DNA from: Tenodera sinensis | Lineage: Eukaryota; Arthropoda; Insecta; Mantodea; Mantidae | Length of the DNA: 64,000 bases | NCBI GenBank assembly: GCA_030765045.1 | Contig: CM060963.1 | Location: 113,328,735-113,392,734 of the forward strand | Direction of reading: 5' to 3' | Shown: positions 26,001-35,299 of the stretch, piece by piece | Position numbering within the stretch: position 1 is the first letter of the stretch | Layout: each line of letters opens with the position of its first letter | Notes under the pieces: generated by a model | Databases searched by the model: none | What the model was told of the DNA's origin: nothing | What the model saw: the letters and a program-made list of their open reading frames with translations, nothing else | Made by a program: the position numbers and the translations under genes

Positions 26001-29000
26001 ATATTCGTGCATTTGTAACATTGGACGAGAGATTGGTTATGCTGTATGTGCACTCTGAGGCAAAAGACTGGTATTCTGTAGAGTCAAAGAGATGCTTTAC
26101 TCTCACTCTTCCATTTGCATTTTGGTTATCAAAGAATAAGGACATGGAAAATAAACACAAAAGTCGAGCTCATGGAAATATATATGATGTCAGTTCATGC
26201 AATGAGCTCGGCTTTCGATCAAACAACCTGGAGACAGAAATGGAAGTTTGAACATTGCCAAGGGACAGTCCAACAAACTTCCTCTCTGGGGAATGCTCGC
26301 ACCATAGTGAATCTGAGCGACCGCCCTCTCTCTCAGGCTGAAACATTTGTACTGGCAAAGGGGGCAAATTTTGTATGACTCCCTCAGGCACCCCTGTGGA
26401 GGATATTATAGCCAATGTTGAACCAGCCATACACAAACTAGCCACAAATCAGGTGGAAGAGATCCAACGTGAAACCTCCAGAATTCCACAAAAGGCATCC
26501 AAACCTAAGAGTAACATTACAGCACAAGAAAGAAAAGCCATTAAAGACCTTAATGCAGATGACAAAATCATCTTACCAGCTGACAAAGGGAATGCCATAA
26601 TTGTCATGGCTACATCAGAACATAAACACAAAGTAACAGAAACACTGTCATCTGGCACCTTTGAAAAGCTCATGAAGGATCTCACCATGAAGAAGATTCT
26701 CTGACAAACAAACTCTCATAACGGCATCTCCTTACAGGAAAAGAAAAAAGATCTGCAGGAGTGAAACCTTGCCACCAAGGTAGTCTGGTAAAAGTCCTCA
26801 AGGATGAAGTTCCATTACACCCCGTAGTAAGCGAGTAGGCTCACCCACATAACATCACCAAACATCTTTCCAAGCTACTACAAGATTACATTGGCACCAC
26901 CAGCTCACATATGAAAAATTCTAGTCATTTCATACAGAAACTCAAGGACATCCAATTAGAGCTTGAAGACCACCTAATAAGTTTTGATATCATCTCACTT
27001 TTCACAAGGTACCATTGAAAGAAACCATAATTCCAATCCAAGTGGTTTTCCCCAAGGACATCACAGACCCATTTCATCACTGCCTCTCTGCTAATTACTT
27101 TCCATGGAATGGTGACTTCTATGAACAAACAGACAGTGTTGCCATGGGAAGTCCAATGAGTCCTGTCATCAATTTTTTCATGTAGATGTTTGAACAGGCA
27201 GCATCGGAGAATGCATCACTCAAACCCAAGGCTATGCTGGGTTAATGACACATATGTGATATAGAATCATGGCTACGCCACTTTACAACAATTCTTGTCA
27301 CACCTGAACAGTCAGACCCCCAGCATTCAATTTACCATGGAAAAAGAAGAAAACAACAGGCTGGCCTTCCTAGATGTATTGGTCATCAAAAGAGCAAATC
27401 TCTATCTATATTTAGATTGTACCATATACAGAAAGTCAACTCGCACCAACCATTATCAGCATAAAACTTCCAGTCACTATACCAGATAGAAACAAGTGGT
27501 AATAAAAGCTCTCAGCAAAAGAGCTAAACAAATCTTAATTGGAAACTACTTAAAAGAGGACCTGAGACACCTAAATACTGCCTTCCGCGCCAATGGCTAC
27601 TCAGACAAGGAGTTGCAGTGAGCACCCCATCCCAGGCATACATCGGTAAAAACAGAAAAGACAGCAAGGCCTTCTTTCCATACATTAAGAGAATAACTGA
27701 ATGTATAGGCAGACTACTATGAGCCTATAATGCTGATATGGTTCACATACCAATGATGAAAATAAAACATGTTAAGATCGGCCAAAGACAAACATGATCA
27801 TCTTTCATCAGCAGGTGTATTAGGTTATAAACTTCAAGATTATTTAATTTGGCTAATCACAGTAATAATTATTGTATGCAAAATGTGTTTAGTATAAGCA
27901 AAATAGTTACTAACAGCGTAGAAAGTATTACTACCGCACAGGTGGAACGAACCTACCACTGCACGTGTTATTTGCATACAAATTTTGTCACTCCGCAAGA
28001 AAATGTGGAGTGGGTAACGTAAATTCATTCGCTACCTCTCCTCTCGTGCCATGACTGTGTTTGACCAAAACATCAATTGGACCAATCAAGCCACATACCT
28101 TGGTGTTACCATGGATCAGAGTCTCACATGGCATCCACACATCCAGCAAATACGCCACAAAGCACAAGCAGAACTAAGAAAACTTTACCCACACACGCAA
28201 TTTTGCATGATTTGAACATGTGCAACGTGGCTGCGAAAGTTGCCAAGGTTACTGTCGCTGGAACAGGAAGAACTCCATCTAGCAGTTGTGCAGGACCTGC
28301 TACACACATCCAGCACTGATTCTGAGTTTCTGAACAGTGGTTTCATAGGTGTACGGATACGATCCGGAAACAAAAGCACAGCCCTCGCAATGGAAGCATC
28401 CCAAGTAACTAAGGCCGAAAAAAATGCGATAGGTGAGAAGCAAAATCAGGGTGATGCTAAGAATGTTTTGACATCAGTGGAATTGTGCATCAGAAATACA
28501 CACCAGAAGGACAAACCATGACAAAAGAGTATTATCAGTGCTATGATGCAGTTCCGGGAAAAAGACCAGACCTGTGGAACATAAACAAACTAGCAGTTTC
28601 ACCAAGACAATGCTGCAGTGCATTCATCGCACCTGATCCATATATTTTCTTTTTTACAAAACATGGAATTCTAGTCATTTAACAACCTCCCTTCTCTCCA
28701 GACATGGTTCCTGCGATTTCTGGTTGTTAACGAAAATGAAAACATCATTGAAAGGATCCTGTTTTGAGAGAAGAGAAAGGCTAACGCGACTGTGGCAGCG
28801 AACAAAATGCCAAAAGAACCCTTTCAAAGGTATTTTCAGAGGTGGAAAGATCGGTGGGCTAAGTGTTCAGAAGCGGAAGGGACCTACTTTGAAGGGTTTC
28901 AGGTTTCCACTCCCATCAACAGTACTCTTTTTCCCCAGTCAAAGGTCGGATACCTTTTATACAGACATGGGTGTCAGGGGAAGTTTGCAATTAAACAATA

Positions 29001-32000
29001 TTAAGTCATTATTCTGTTACCAAAAACTGTAAAAGATGAGTTATAGTATTTGTTGCGGCTAAGCATATTTATTTTTGCTAAATAGCAATTGTTATTTACA
29101 TCAACATTAAAGCAATAGTCTAATAGTAATTGATTGCACATTACAATTATGTAATGTCACCCATGTATACCTTGTACATTTTGGTATTAATTTTCATATA
29201 TGTTTCAGTTAATGTTTAATCTTAGACTTTAATCCATTGTGATATTCTGGTGTAGCTCTTGTTGAGTTACTTTCTTGTTCTAATCCTATGACTACAACTC
29301 TAATTTAAAACAAACTTTGTTTTTTAGCACCTAACATCCTTGAATTACTTACCCTCATAAAAATCATAAGTGCACATAGTGCGACCAGTAACAGTTTCAT
29401 ATGGGTCGTCACCCTGTGCCAAGGATTTCAGCTCACGGACTAATTTACGGTCCAGTTTCGATGGTCGTTTGACTATTTTTCCCAAAACTGGCTGCAACAG
29501 AAAACAATATTTTGCTTGTCATGCTTACAGTGCGATTGTTCATCAATGTATCCATGAAAGCAAAAATGGGATGCTAAATCCATACCTGATGTAAACTCCA
29601 AATATTTTGTTATGTAAATATAAGATAATTGCTTTTTAACTGAAAATAAAATCACCAACATATGTTGTTGCATAAAAGCAAATCTATTACTTATATATTT
29701 ATTAATTATATTACACAGTGCTGCTTGTTTAACACAATTCACAAAAACAAAGAAAGCAGCGATGAACATGAAAATATGACAGAAAAGCATCTTCTCTTGA
29801 TCATATACACTATGGTTACACCCGTATACTCACATGCTAACATACTACCATATACGTTACACACAATTTTCTAACATATAAACAGCCACAATCTCTACAA
29901 GTTCTCTGGCCAGTAAAATTATCAACTTACCAGTTCTAGGTACGGTTGCAACATTCCATCTACCGCATCTTCTGAAATAACTACTGTTCCACCCTCGATT
30001 CCAATGCCTCCACATGTACCAATGCGGAAGAAGATAGGATCTCGGACACGTGCATGGTACATGAGTTTTATAACTTCGTGGAGTAGTATTCCCACAGATG
30101 GTATACCCATTCCATGCTGTAAAAGAAGTTGCTTTGAATATATTTTCACAGAAATGTTAAATAATAACATGTTAAAAGCATTGTCTTATTGCTTAATGTT
30201 GCTTCCCTCCATGGCGTAATGGACTAAAGCATGGCAGTTCTAGTTCCTGGCCACAGGATGCTGACGGGTTCGATCTCACTCATAGGCTTGGGGCTTTTAA
30301 CCTTGGGTATTTATCCAGTGCTCCGTTCACTGGACTGTTACTATGAGATAGGAATAGCACAAATGATCTTTAAGTCGAGATGCGAGGGCCAATCCCCACA
30401 TATACTATGTACTTCTAATGTTGCTACTAGATGGATACCATTTAAGTCATATGCACTTGCAATTGTAATTAAAGTGCTATTTTAATTCAGGTACTGTGTC
30501 AATTTTGCCACCTTATTAGAACATAGTGCCAGTCTTAAATGCAAATTAGTTGGGGTCAGATCAGAGCTCATGAGCTAAATAATTTATGCGTTTTAGTACT
30601 ACAGTTATACTACACAGAGATAGTTCATTTGTGTTAAATTAAAGCTAGAAGAACAGCCAATGTACCATTCAATGGCTGAATGGATTGCTGCACTAACAGT
30701 TGAAAAGAACATAAATGTGTCCTTGCAATTTCGTATGTGGGTCACTCAGTTTTTTTGACATTGCTTGGATAAGCATTTTAAAATTAACGATAAACTGCAC
30801 TTCTTCTTAGAGATTTCCCTTCTATTTCCGTAGATCTTCCCATCCTTCTTGACCAATTATGGAAACACTGACACCAACCATTTTCTTCTCAGGTCACAAG
30901 TTCACCTATTTAGGCTGCAACAGCATTTTTAGCACTTAAAAACCACATTCCTTATATTCATCCCTTCACCAGAACAAGAACTTATGGGGTACCAACTCTG
31001 GAATTTAGGGAGGGTGCACGCTAGTGTTAGGTGGCAATGAGCTGGTGTGTGACGATTGTGGTGGAGGTTGATGCTGATGTCATCTTGCGTTGAATTTTGG
31101 GATCAGCGAGCCTGACTGGGGCTGGTATGCGGCTTTTTTACGAAATGAGTCGCTTGGTTGTTGTCGATCTTATGCGGCTTACGCTGGATTGAATCGAATG
31201 TCAGGAGACAGCAGGGCGACTGTGGCGAAGTCTGAATTGTTGTGTAGCGGACTTGATGGATGCAATGTTTAGTTACATTTCTGCAATTTTAAATCGGAGC
31301 TGTTTCACGGTAGATGTGTTCAGGGTGGTGAGTTGGCGAGTGTCAAGAGTTCGGCAATGAGGGAGTCCAAGAATTCTTGAAGTGGTGTGGCTGGTGGTTG
31401 CGACATGTGCTTTGCGTGTGTGCTGCACACCTAAAGTACAGGGGAAAAGCAAGGAGATAGTGAGAGAAACAGAGACACAGAGAGACAGATGATTTTCCGA
31501 ACGTCTCGCACAATATGGGATGATGTGGCAGAAGAATTACTCCTCTGGTTTCGGGTTGAATTTTGCTTGAAAAGTTGTTGCTTGACGCTTGCAGCTCCTC
31601 CTTCCTCGCACACAGTAAGTATATGAAGCCTGCAGACCTGCTCTTGGTTGCGCAACAGTTTTAGTAATATTGCTACAGCGTTATAGTCATTTCTCCTTTA
31701 TATTAGCTGTGTAGTGACCTTCAGCAGTGTTACACCTCTATTGCAACAATTCATCTCTGTTACAGGAACCTTAAAGGAAGTAATTCAAGTAGGTATGATC
31801 GTTAAAGGTCAGACGAAATGGACTGGCCATCCATTCAAAGCCAACGTCGTGAGTTTAATCCCAGCTACTTCACTCACATGTGGCTGTAGTAAAGGATGGG
31901 GAGGGCCCACGTAAAATAACCAGCGAGATAGTACGTATGAATGATGATGGGGCTACACATGAATACAATTGCATGGACTTTGATTTTTGAAGAACAAAAA

Positions 32001-32505
32001 GAAGAAACACGATAATACTGAAATAAATTGGTACATTTATGATGTAAATTGCTGTCAATACTTTTATTTTTTGTTAAATGACGATATAATACGAAAATAA
32101 CAAAAGACACAGTTACTTCTTTATCTGATCACCCTCCCCTTACGTGGGACTTACAAACCACTGCCTAAGGTCCGAAGCCTGTCCGGGAGCAGAGGAACCG
32201 ATGGACCGGATAGAGTGAAGACCTGGAAGCGGAATGGTCAGCCAAGTACCAGAAAAGAAAGTTACAATATTTTAAAACTTAGACTAAACATCTTTGTTGC
32301 CAAATGGCAACAATGTATTAACAATTTAACATGAAGTACTTACGCTGATAGATAATACAGGTCCAACTTTGTACATTGAATATCGATAGGAATACTGGCT
32401 TATGTCTTGGAGTGTCGTGCCTGCTGGTAGTTTATGCCCTATTTCTTCCATTATATAAAAGGCAAATTGTTCCATCCGCTTTGGTGTACCTCCCATACAT
32501 ACAAA
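22832..32505 (-). CDS. Uridine phosphorylase (five 3' exons; N-terminal exon not in view)
   Basis: Reversible phosphorolysis of uridine to uracil and ribose-1-phosphate in the cytosolic pyrimidine salvage pathway (known for the UPP family). Exons: 32,344-32,505, 29,931-30,116, 29,353-29,491, 24,431-24,624 and 22,832-23,014. All have GT donors and AG acceptors, and they join in frame to 864 nt, 287 residues plus TAG. Family landmarks in order: FVCMGGTPKRM (phosphate-binding Arg), SYRYSMYKVGP (Arg reaching the neighbouring subunit), HGMGIPSVGILLHEVIKLMY, FRIGTCGGIG (Arg and Thr at phosphate and ribose), QGRLDGA (uracil-recognising Gln and Arg) and NIEMES (ribose-binding Met and Glu). The C-terminus after DEWQQRP runs about 30 residues beyond mammalian UPP1. 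Roughly the first 55-60 residues should lie on an upstream exon beyond 32,505; I did not find it. The whole catalytic core looks intact, so the gene is probably functional. UPP1 versus UPP2 cannot be decided. Confidence 0.93.
23015..24430 (-). other. Intron of uridine phosphorylase gene
   Basis: GT at the 24,430 side and AG at the 23,015 side. Mostly featureless AT-rich DNA. A tRNA-like fragment ATGGTAGCTCAGTGGTTAG near 24,091-24,109 resembles a SINE A-box head, but no B-box follows, so it is at best a SINE scrap. Confidence 0.75.
24431..24624 (-). CDS. Uridine phosphorylase exon
   Basis: 194 nt. The acceptor is CATTTAG; the exon enters in phase 1 and ends CAG|GTATCT in phase 0. It encodes QGRLDGAFCDFTENDKMEF through VICVTLMDRLKSDQ, including the uracil-site Gln and Arg and the NIEMES ribose-site motif. 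Confidence 0.95.
25036..25640 (-). pseudogene. LINE ORF2 C-terminal remnant (CR1/Jockey-like)
   Basis: On the minus strand two frames together read a typical non-LTR retrotransposon C-terminus. First comes KIVYFSYFHSIMTYGITLWG with NATGWETIF; after a frameshift comes RLALYEKSPLYAGIKVYN, a stop where Gln or Lys is usual, FPNNIRAAKDTRYFSKILK and YYSVEEYMNDEL before a terminal stop near 25,242. About 200 nt further down, TGTGACAATAAACCATCTT probably marks the 3' end. The reverse transcriptase core is absent. It lies in the largest intron of the uridine phosphorylase gene. Confidence 0.8.
25683..25850 (+). mobile_element. tRNA-derived SINE family S2, copy 1
   Basis: The tRNA-like head has an A-box-like TAGGCTCAGCAGGTAGAG and a B-box GAGTTCAATTCCC, followed by CTGGAAGGGAGGAATT, AACTAGGATTATTCC, TCTTCCCTGGAATCTGGA and a TGTGTGTGTGAATTCAAT tail. 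The same order of blocks occurs at 39,427-39,570. It sits in the same intron of the uridine phosphorylase gene. No duplication was recognised at its ends. Confidence 0.8.
25851..26249. other. Intron sequence between SINE and Penelope-like element
   Basis: An open frame from 25,973 reads MATLATLKEHIRAFVTLDER, followed by LYVHSEAKDWYSVES. It looks codon-like but matches nothing I recognise with confidence. It may be a piece of another transposon protein or of an element into which the Penelope-like sequence inserted. Confidence 0.35.
26250..27835 (+). pseudogene. Penelope-like retroelement, inactivated
   Basis: Starts with VNLSDRPLSQAETFVLAKG, the usual N-terminal region of Penelope-like polyproteins. 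It continues with EDIIANVEPAIHKL, ERKAIKDLNADDKIILPADK and GNAIIVM, then in changed frames SSHMKNSSHFIQKLKDIQ, LISFDIISLFT (reverse transcriptase motif A), GSPMSPVINFFM-like sequence, WVNDTYVI (YVDD box, with Asn for the first Asp), LAFLDVLVIKR, IYRKSTRTNHY, HLNTAFRANGYSD and IKRITECIGRLL. It stops near SAGVLGYKLQ, where a GIY-YIG endonuclease domain would begin, so the endonuclease is missing. Several stops and frame changes. Located inside the uridine phosphorylase intron, in the opposite orientation to the gene. Confidence 0.9.
28050..28190 (+). pseudogene. Jockey-type LINE reverse transcriptase fragment
   Basis: One frame reads NWTNQATYLGVTMDQSLTWH, then PHIQQIRHKAQAELRKLYP. This is the conserved stretch after the YADD box of Jockey-clade reverse transcriptases (YLGVTLDxxLTWxxHI). 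Only about 45 residues survive; the mariner remnant follows immediately and was probably inserted into or next to this fragment. Confidence 0.75.
28191..28995 (+). pseudogene. Mariner transposase remnant lacking the first catalytic Asp
   Basis: Pieces of a mariner transposase appear in order across frames: VAAKVAKVTV/LRKLPRLLSLEQEELHLAVV, DLLHTSSTDSEFLNSGFIG, YDPETKAQPSQWKHPK, NTHQKDKP/YTPEGQTMTKEYY, GKRPDLWN, FTKHGILVI, QPPFSPDM, CDFWL-like and KTSLKGSCFERRE, and finally KEPFQRYFQRWKDRWAKCSE ending in GTYFEGF. The ITGDESW block that should join FIG to YGYDPETK is missing about 11-13 nt, which removes the first catalytic Asp and shifts the frame. It lies in the uridine phosphorylase intron. 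Terminal inverted repeats were not located. Confidence 0.88.
28996..29352 (-). other. Remainder of uridine phosphorylase intron
   Basis: AT-rich sequence between the mariner remnant and the GT donor at 29,352. No other feature seen. Confidence 0.6.
29353..29491 (-). CDS. Uridine phosphorylase exon
   Basis: 139 nt, entering in phase 0 after TTGCAG and leaving in phase 1 with GAG G|GTAAGT. It encodes PVLGKIVKRPSKLDRKLV through TMCTYDFYEG. The final G of the exon is completed by GC of the next exon to give glycine. Confidence 0.93.
29492..29930 (-). other. Intron of uridine phosphorylase gene
   Basis: Bounded by GTAAGT (29,930 side) and TTGCAG (29,492 side) on the minus strand. AT-rich, no insertions recognised. 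Confidence 0.8.
29931..30116 (-). CDS. Uridine phosphorylase exon
   Basis: 62 codons, phase 0 at both ends. The acceptor is ACAG before CATGGAATGGG and the donor is CTG|GTAAGT. It encodes HGMGIPSVGILLHEVIK through GMLQPYLEL, including RIGTCGGIG and the nucleoside-phosphorylase GGTVVISEDAVD stretch. Confidence 0.95.
30194..30425 (+). mobile_element. tRNA-derived SINE family S3 with 10-bp target-site duplication
   Basis: The body at 30,204-30,415 is flanked by perfect direct repeats TAATGTTGCT at 30,194-30,203 and 30,416-30,425. The head begins TTCCCTCCATGGCGTAATGG (A-box-like), with the B-box-like GGGTTCGATCTC about 50 nt further. The body contains TTTATCCAGTGCTCCGTTC and ends near CCCCACATATACTATG without a long A tail. 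It sits in the uridine phosphorylase intron at 30,117-32,343. Confidence 0.83.
30426..32343 (-). other. Remainder of uridine phosphorylase intron
   Basis: No gene recognised. A GC-richer patch at about 30,990-31,640 differs in composition from the AT-rich surroundings and may be an unrecognised insertion. Near 31,840-31,855 GTGAGTTTAATCCCAGC resembles a SINE B-box, with TGGACTGGCCATCCATTC before it, but no copy elsewhere in the window supports it. Confidence 0.45.
32344..32505 (-). CDS. Uridine phosphorylase exon (most upstream in window)
   Basis: 54 codons, phase 0 at both ends. The acceptor reads CTGACAG before TTTGTATGTATGGG and the donor reads AGC|GTAAGT. It encodes FVCMGGTPKRMEQF through YKVGPVLSIS, covering the phosphate-site Arg of PKRM and the intersubunit Arg of SYRYSM. 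Confidence 0.92.
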
Positions 32506-32894
32506 CTGTCAGGACAAAGAAGATAAAGGCAGGTAAGCAATAGTAGCTTTAGTATATTGATGAATTAGATATACATTAATTTATCACTAAATTTAATCCT
32601 ATACGCTAGAGGTAACAGATACTTAACAACATTGAAATTATCAGGACAGTTTAAAGAACATTTCTACCATTGGTACTTTTACATTTTCCCCAATCAATAA
32701 GTGCATAGATGAATGATTTGCACCCTGCAAAAATGTGTAAAATATATAACAAATGTAATGGAAACCTTTAGCTCTAGCATACAGAATTGTATCATTGGGC
32801 ATTAGAGCAGCATTTATAGCTTTATTCATTTTTCACGACTTTTCCAATTTGCAAGTGCTTTACTCTCAAAAATTTTTAAATAAAACATGATTTT
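32506..32894. other. Sequence upstream of first visible exon
   Basis: Probable intron, because the exon at 32,344-32,505 begins behind an AG acceptor. No exon encoding the uridine phosphorylase N-terminus (expected to end in a GDVK-like motif) was found here. Confidence 0.5.
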
Positions 32895-33225
32895 GTATTG
32901 TGGCGCCGGCCGCAGGACACAAAGGACGGTCAGGGCCAGGCTGCCCCACCCCACGGGCGTTGCGTGTATCAAAGGCGCTCGAGGTCAGGCTGCCGCGCGC
33001 CACTGATTGTGAACACGTAAAAACAATCAGAGTGGCAACATAAAGGGGTTTCCAGATTGCTTGAGAAGTGTCCGGTAGCCGGTGTATTTGTAGAAGTTCG
33101 AGAAAGGTCCATGTTACGTCATTCTCTCTACATAAGGAGGTGAAGCAACGAGGAGAGGAGTTAGTTGCAGACATGAGTCGTCGGGAAGTCAGTCAGTTTT
33201 TAGTTTGAGGTGTGTGTGTGTGTTT

Positions 33226-33290
<65 letters not shown>

Positions 33291-33551
33291 TGTCAGCTAC
33301 ATGTGTACGGTCACGTCGAAAGAAAGACAGCGAAGCAGTTAATGAATGTTGAATGATTGCATCGTCAAAGACAGCAGACAGAAAGGAGTGAGTCAAGGTT
33401 ACGAGAAGAAAACAGCTGTGAGTTGTAATATCACGAAACATTGTAGACTGTGTGGACAATCAGTAAAAGAAAACCGTGTGTTTGTGTATTCAGTTTTAAG
33501 AAAATAAAGTTATAAAAACTGGACTGGACAATTGTAATTTTGTTACAGTAT
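32895..33551 (+). mobile_element. Solo LTR with 4-bp target-site duplication
   Basis: The segment 32,899-33,547 starts TGTGGCGCCGG and ends TTTTGTTACA, that is TG...CA. It is flanked on both sides by GTAT (32,895-32,898 and 33,548-33,551). Near its 3' end AAGAAAATAAAGTT supplies a polyadenylation signal in the plus orientation. The interior is GC-richer than the surroundings and holds a (TG)n tract. No gag, pol or second LTR is adjacent, so the simplest reading is a solo LTR left by recombination. A 4-bp duplication fits Gypsy-type elements, but the family is not identified. Confidence 0.78.
33211..33289 (+). repeat. (TG)n microsatellite inside the LTR
   Basis: Mostly TG dinucleotides with two TTTG interruptions near the left end. 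Confidence 0.95.
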
Positions 33552-34202
33552 CTTAATTTTCATGTTCATTTCCTAAACTTTTTTTTTCTACAGCGAGTGT
33601 GTTACAAAATTTTCTGTGGAATGATTTAAGTTCAGAGCTATTGCAGCTGTTATTTTTATTCCTAACTGCAATTAACTTAAACTTGGTCCACTTATTCACT
33701 GTGTGGATATGTATCTTATATTCTTGTAAAAAGACGAATGACAAATTGTAATTCTATTTTAGTACGTAAATGCTTATTCTAGCAGAAAAAAGAGGTTTCA
33801 TATTTTCCTCGCAAAATAATTCGTGAACCAAGTGATTAAGACAAGCCTTATTAACATTGATGGAAAATCAGTTTATTTGCATGTTGTGTTATGTTTCTTT
33901 CTAAAGGGTCTCTTTGCTCCTTAGTTTAGCATTTTTGAGCAAACTATTTTTAAGGATAAAAATCACTGAAAAAACCGAAAGAACGGTCTTTGGAATCAAA
34001 TATCATTACCAAAATCAGTACTGTACATATAACGTAGCAATAACTTCGCAGTGGTATCGGAAAAACAGCGCGCATTGTATTCAGGAAAGGGGCTGTAGCC
34101 ATCAGGTATGATTTTCACACCCGCTTGCAACGAAAAACGTGCTGTTGGCAAATGTTTCACATTTCAAAACATTTTTTTCTACAAATCTGTGAAACATAGA
34201 AA
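33552..34202. other. Non-coding DNA, nothing recognised
   Basis: No gene or repeat was recognised between the LTR and the next family-R copy. Confidence 0.5.
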
Positions 34203-34800
34203 GAAAATCTGATGTTGCACTCACGTGACTTTCTCACTCTTTTACAAACCTAGTTCTATGAAGGTTTATTCTTCACTTGCGTTAATCGAGATAGAAATCT
34301 TAGAAACGCTTTTATTACACACTTCTTTATAGGTATAATGGGAATAGGAGAACCCAGTAGATTAAAGCGACAGTTAAATCTTTTAAGAGCTGGTTGCCAT
34401 GTAGTGGCTTCAAAATTTAATTCCCTTTGTATGATCACGAGGAAAAACAATGAATAACGAATTCCCACTTAAGAAGAGTACAAATATTTGAAAATTCAAA
34501 CCAATAACAAGGAATGTCCCACAAACGGTTATCTCAAGGGTGAGTGAGTGAGTGAGTGAGTGAGTGAGTGAGTGAGTGAGTGAGTGAGTGAGTGAGTGAG
34601 TGAGTGAGTGAGTGAGTGGGATTAATTGTGCGCTTGAACGAGATGTACAATTTCTGTGTAGTAAGATTTTGTCCATCTCTTACGGTTTACCAACTAAGCA
34701 GAAGTCATCAAGAATGAAGAGGACTTCGAGGACTATTCCTGGAAAATTCAACATGCAAATTTCATTTGATATTAAAATATCTTAAATAAATGGTATTTTA
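34203..34800 (+). repeat. Dispersed repeat family R, copy B (3'-truncated)
   Basis: Begins with the family 5' end AAAATCTGATGTTGCACTCA and GTGACTTTCTC, continues through TAATCGAGATAGAA and AACAAGGAATGTCCC, is interrupted by a tetranucleotide array, and resumes with CTTGAACGAGATGTACAA, CCATCTCTTACGGTTTACCA, GAATGAAGAGGACTTC and AAATATCTTAAATAAATGG before similarity stops. Confidence 0.75.
34541..34617 (+). repeat. (TGAG)n microsatellite, about 19 units
   Basis: Uninterrupted tetranucleotide repeat lying inside a family-R copy. Confidence 0.97.
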
Positions 34801-35299
34801 AGGTAACACCGAAGTGATATTTTAGCTTGTTTAGCAAGTATATATATATTTTGACTTTTATTGCAAAAAAATTGCATTATACTTTAAAAATATATCTGCG
34901 GAGTTTTAATCCCGCATGTTTTGGACGCCGTTTTTAAAGTGGTACGTCTCTGCCTTTGCCTTTTAAATGGGCATGCCCACACCTTCCATTTCAACTTTCA
35001 ACCCACTTTTCTCGGAAACGATTTTTTGCTGCTTTCTCGTATTCCAGATCTATCTTCTCCCCCCAAAAGCTAGCTATAGATCTAAAAATATGTTTCCAAT
35101 GTAGCCCAGAATGAGTAAGAAAATGTCCATTTGTAATTTCGACATTGCTTACCTTTATTAAAAAAATAGTTATATACCAAGGTGCTGTTGTTATAACATT
35201 TTTAACTTTGCGGTATTACAATTTTTTAAGAAAAACTATTCACTATATCAAAATTTGCTTCCTTTAATTTGTTACAAAGCTAATAAGAGATACAATTTA
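34801..35299. other. Non-coding DNA between family-R copies
   Basis: No gene or named repeat recognised. Confidence 0.45.

Noticed and set aside
33193..33459. Minus-strand frame with a long Thr-His run
   Set aside because: Produced by the (TG)n tract within the solo LTR.
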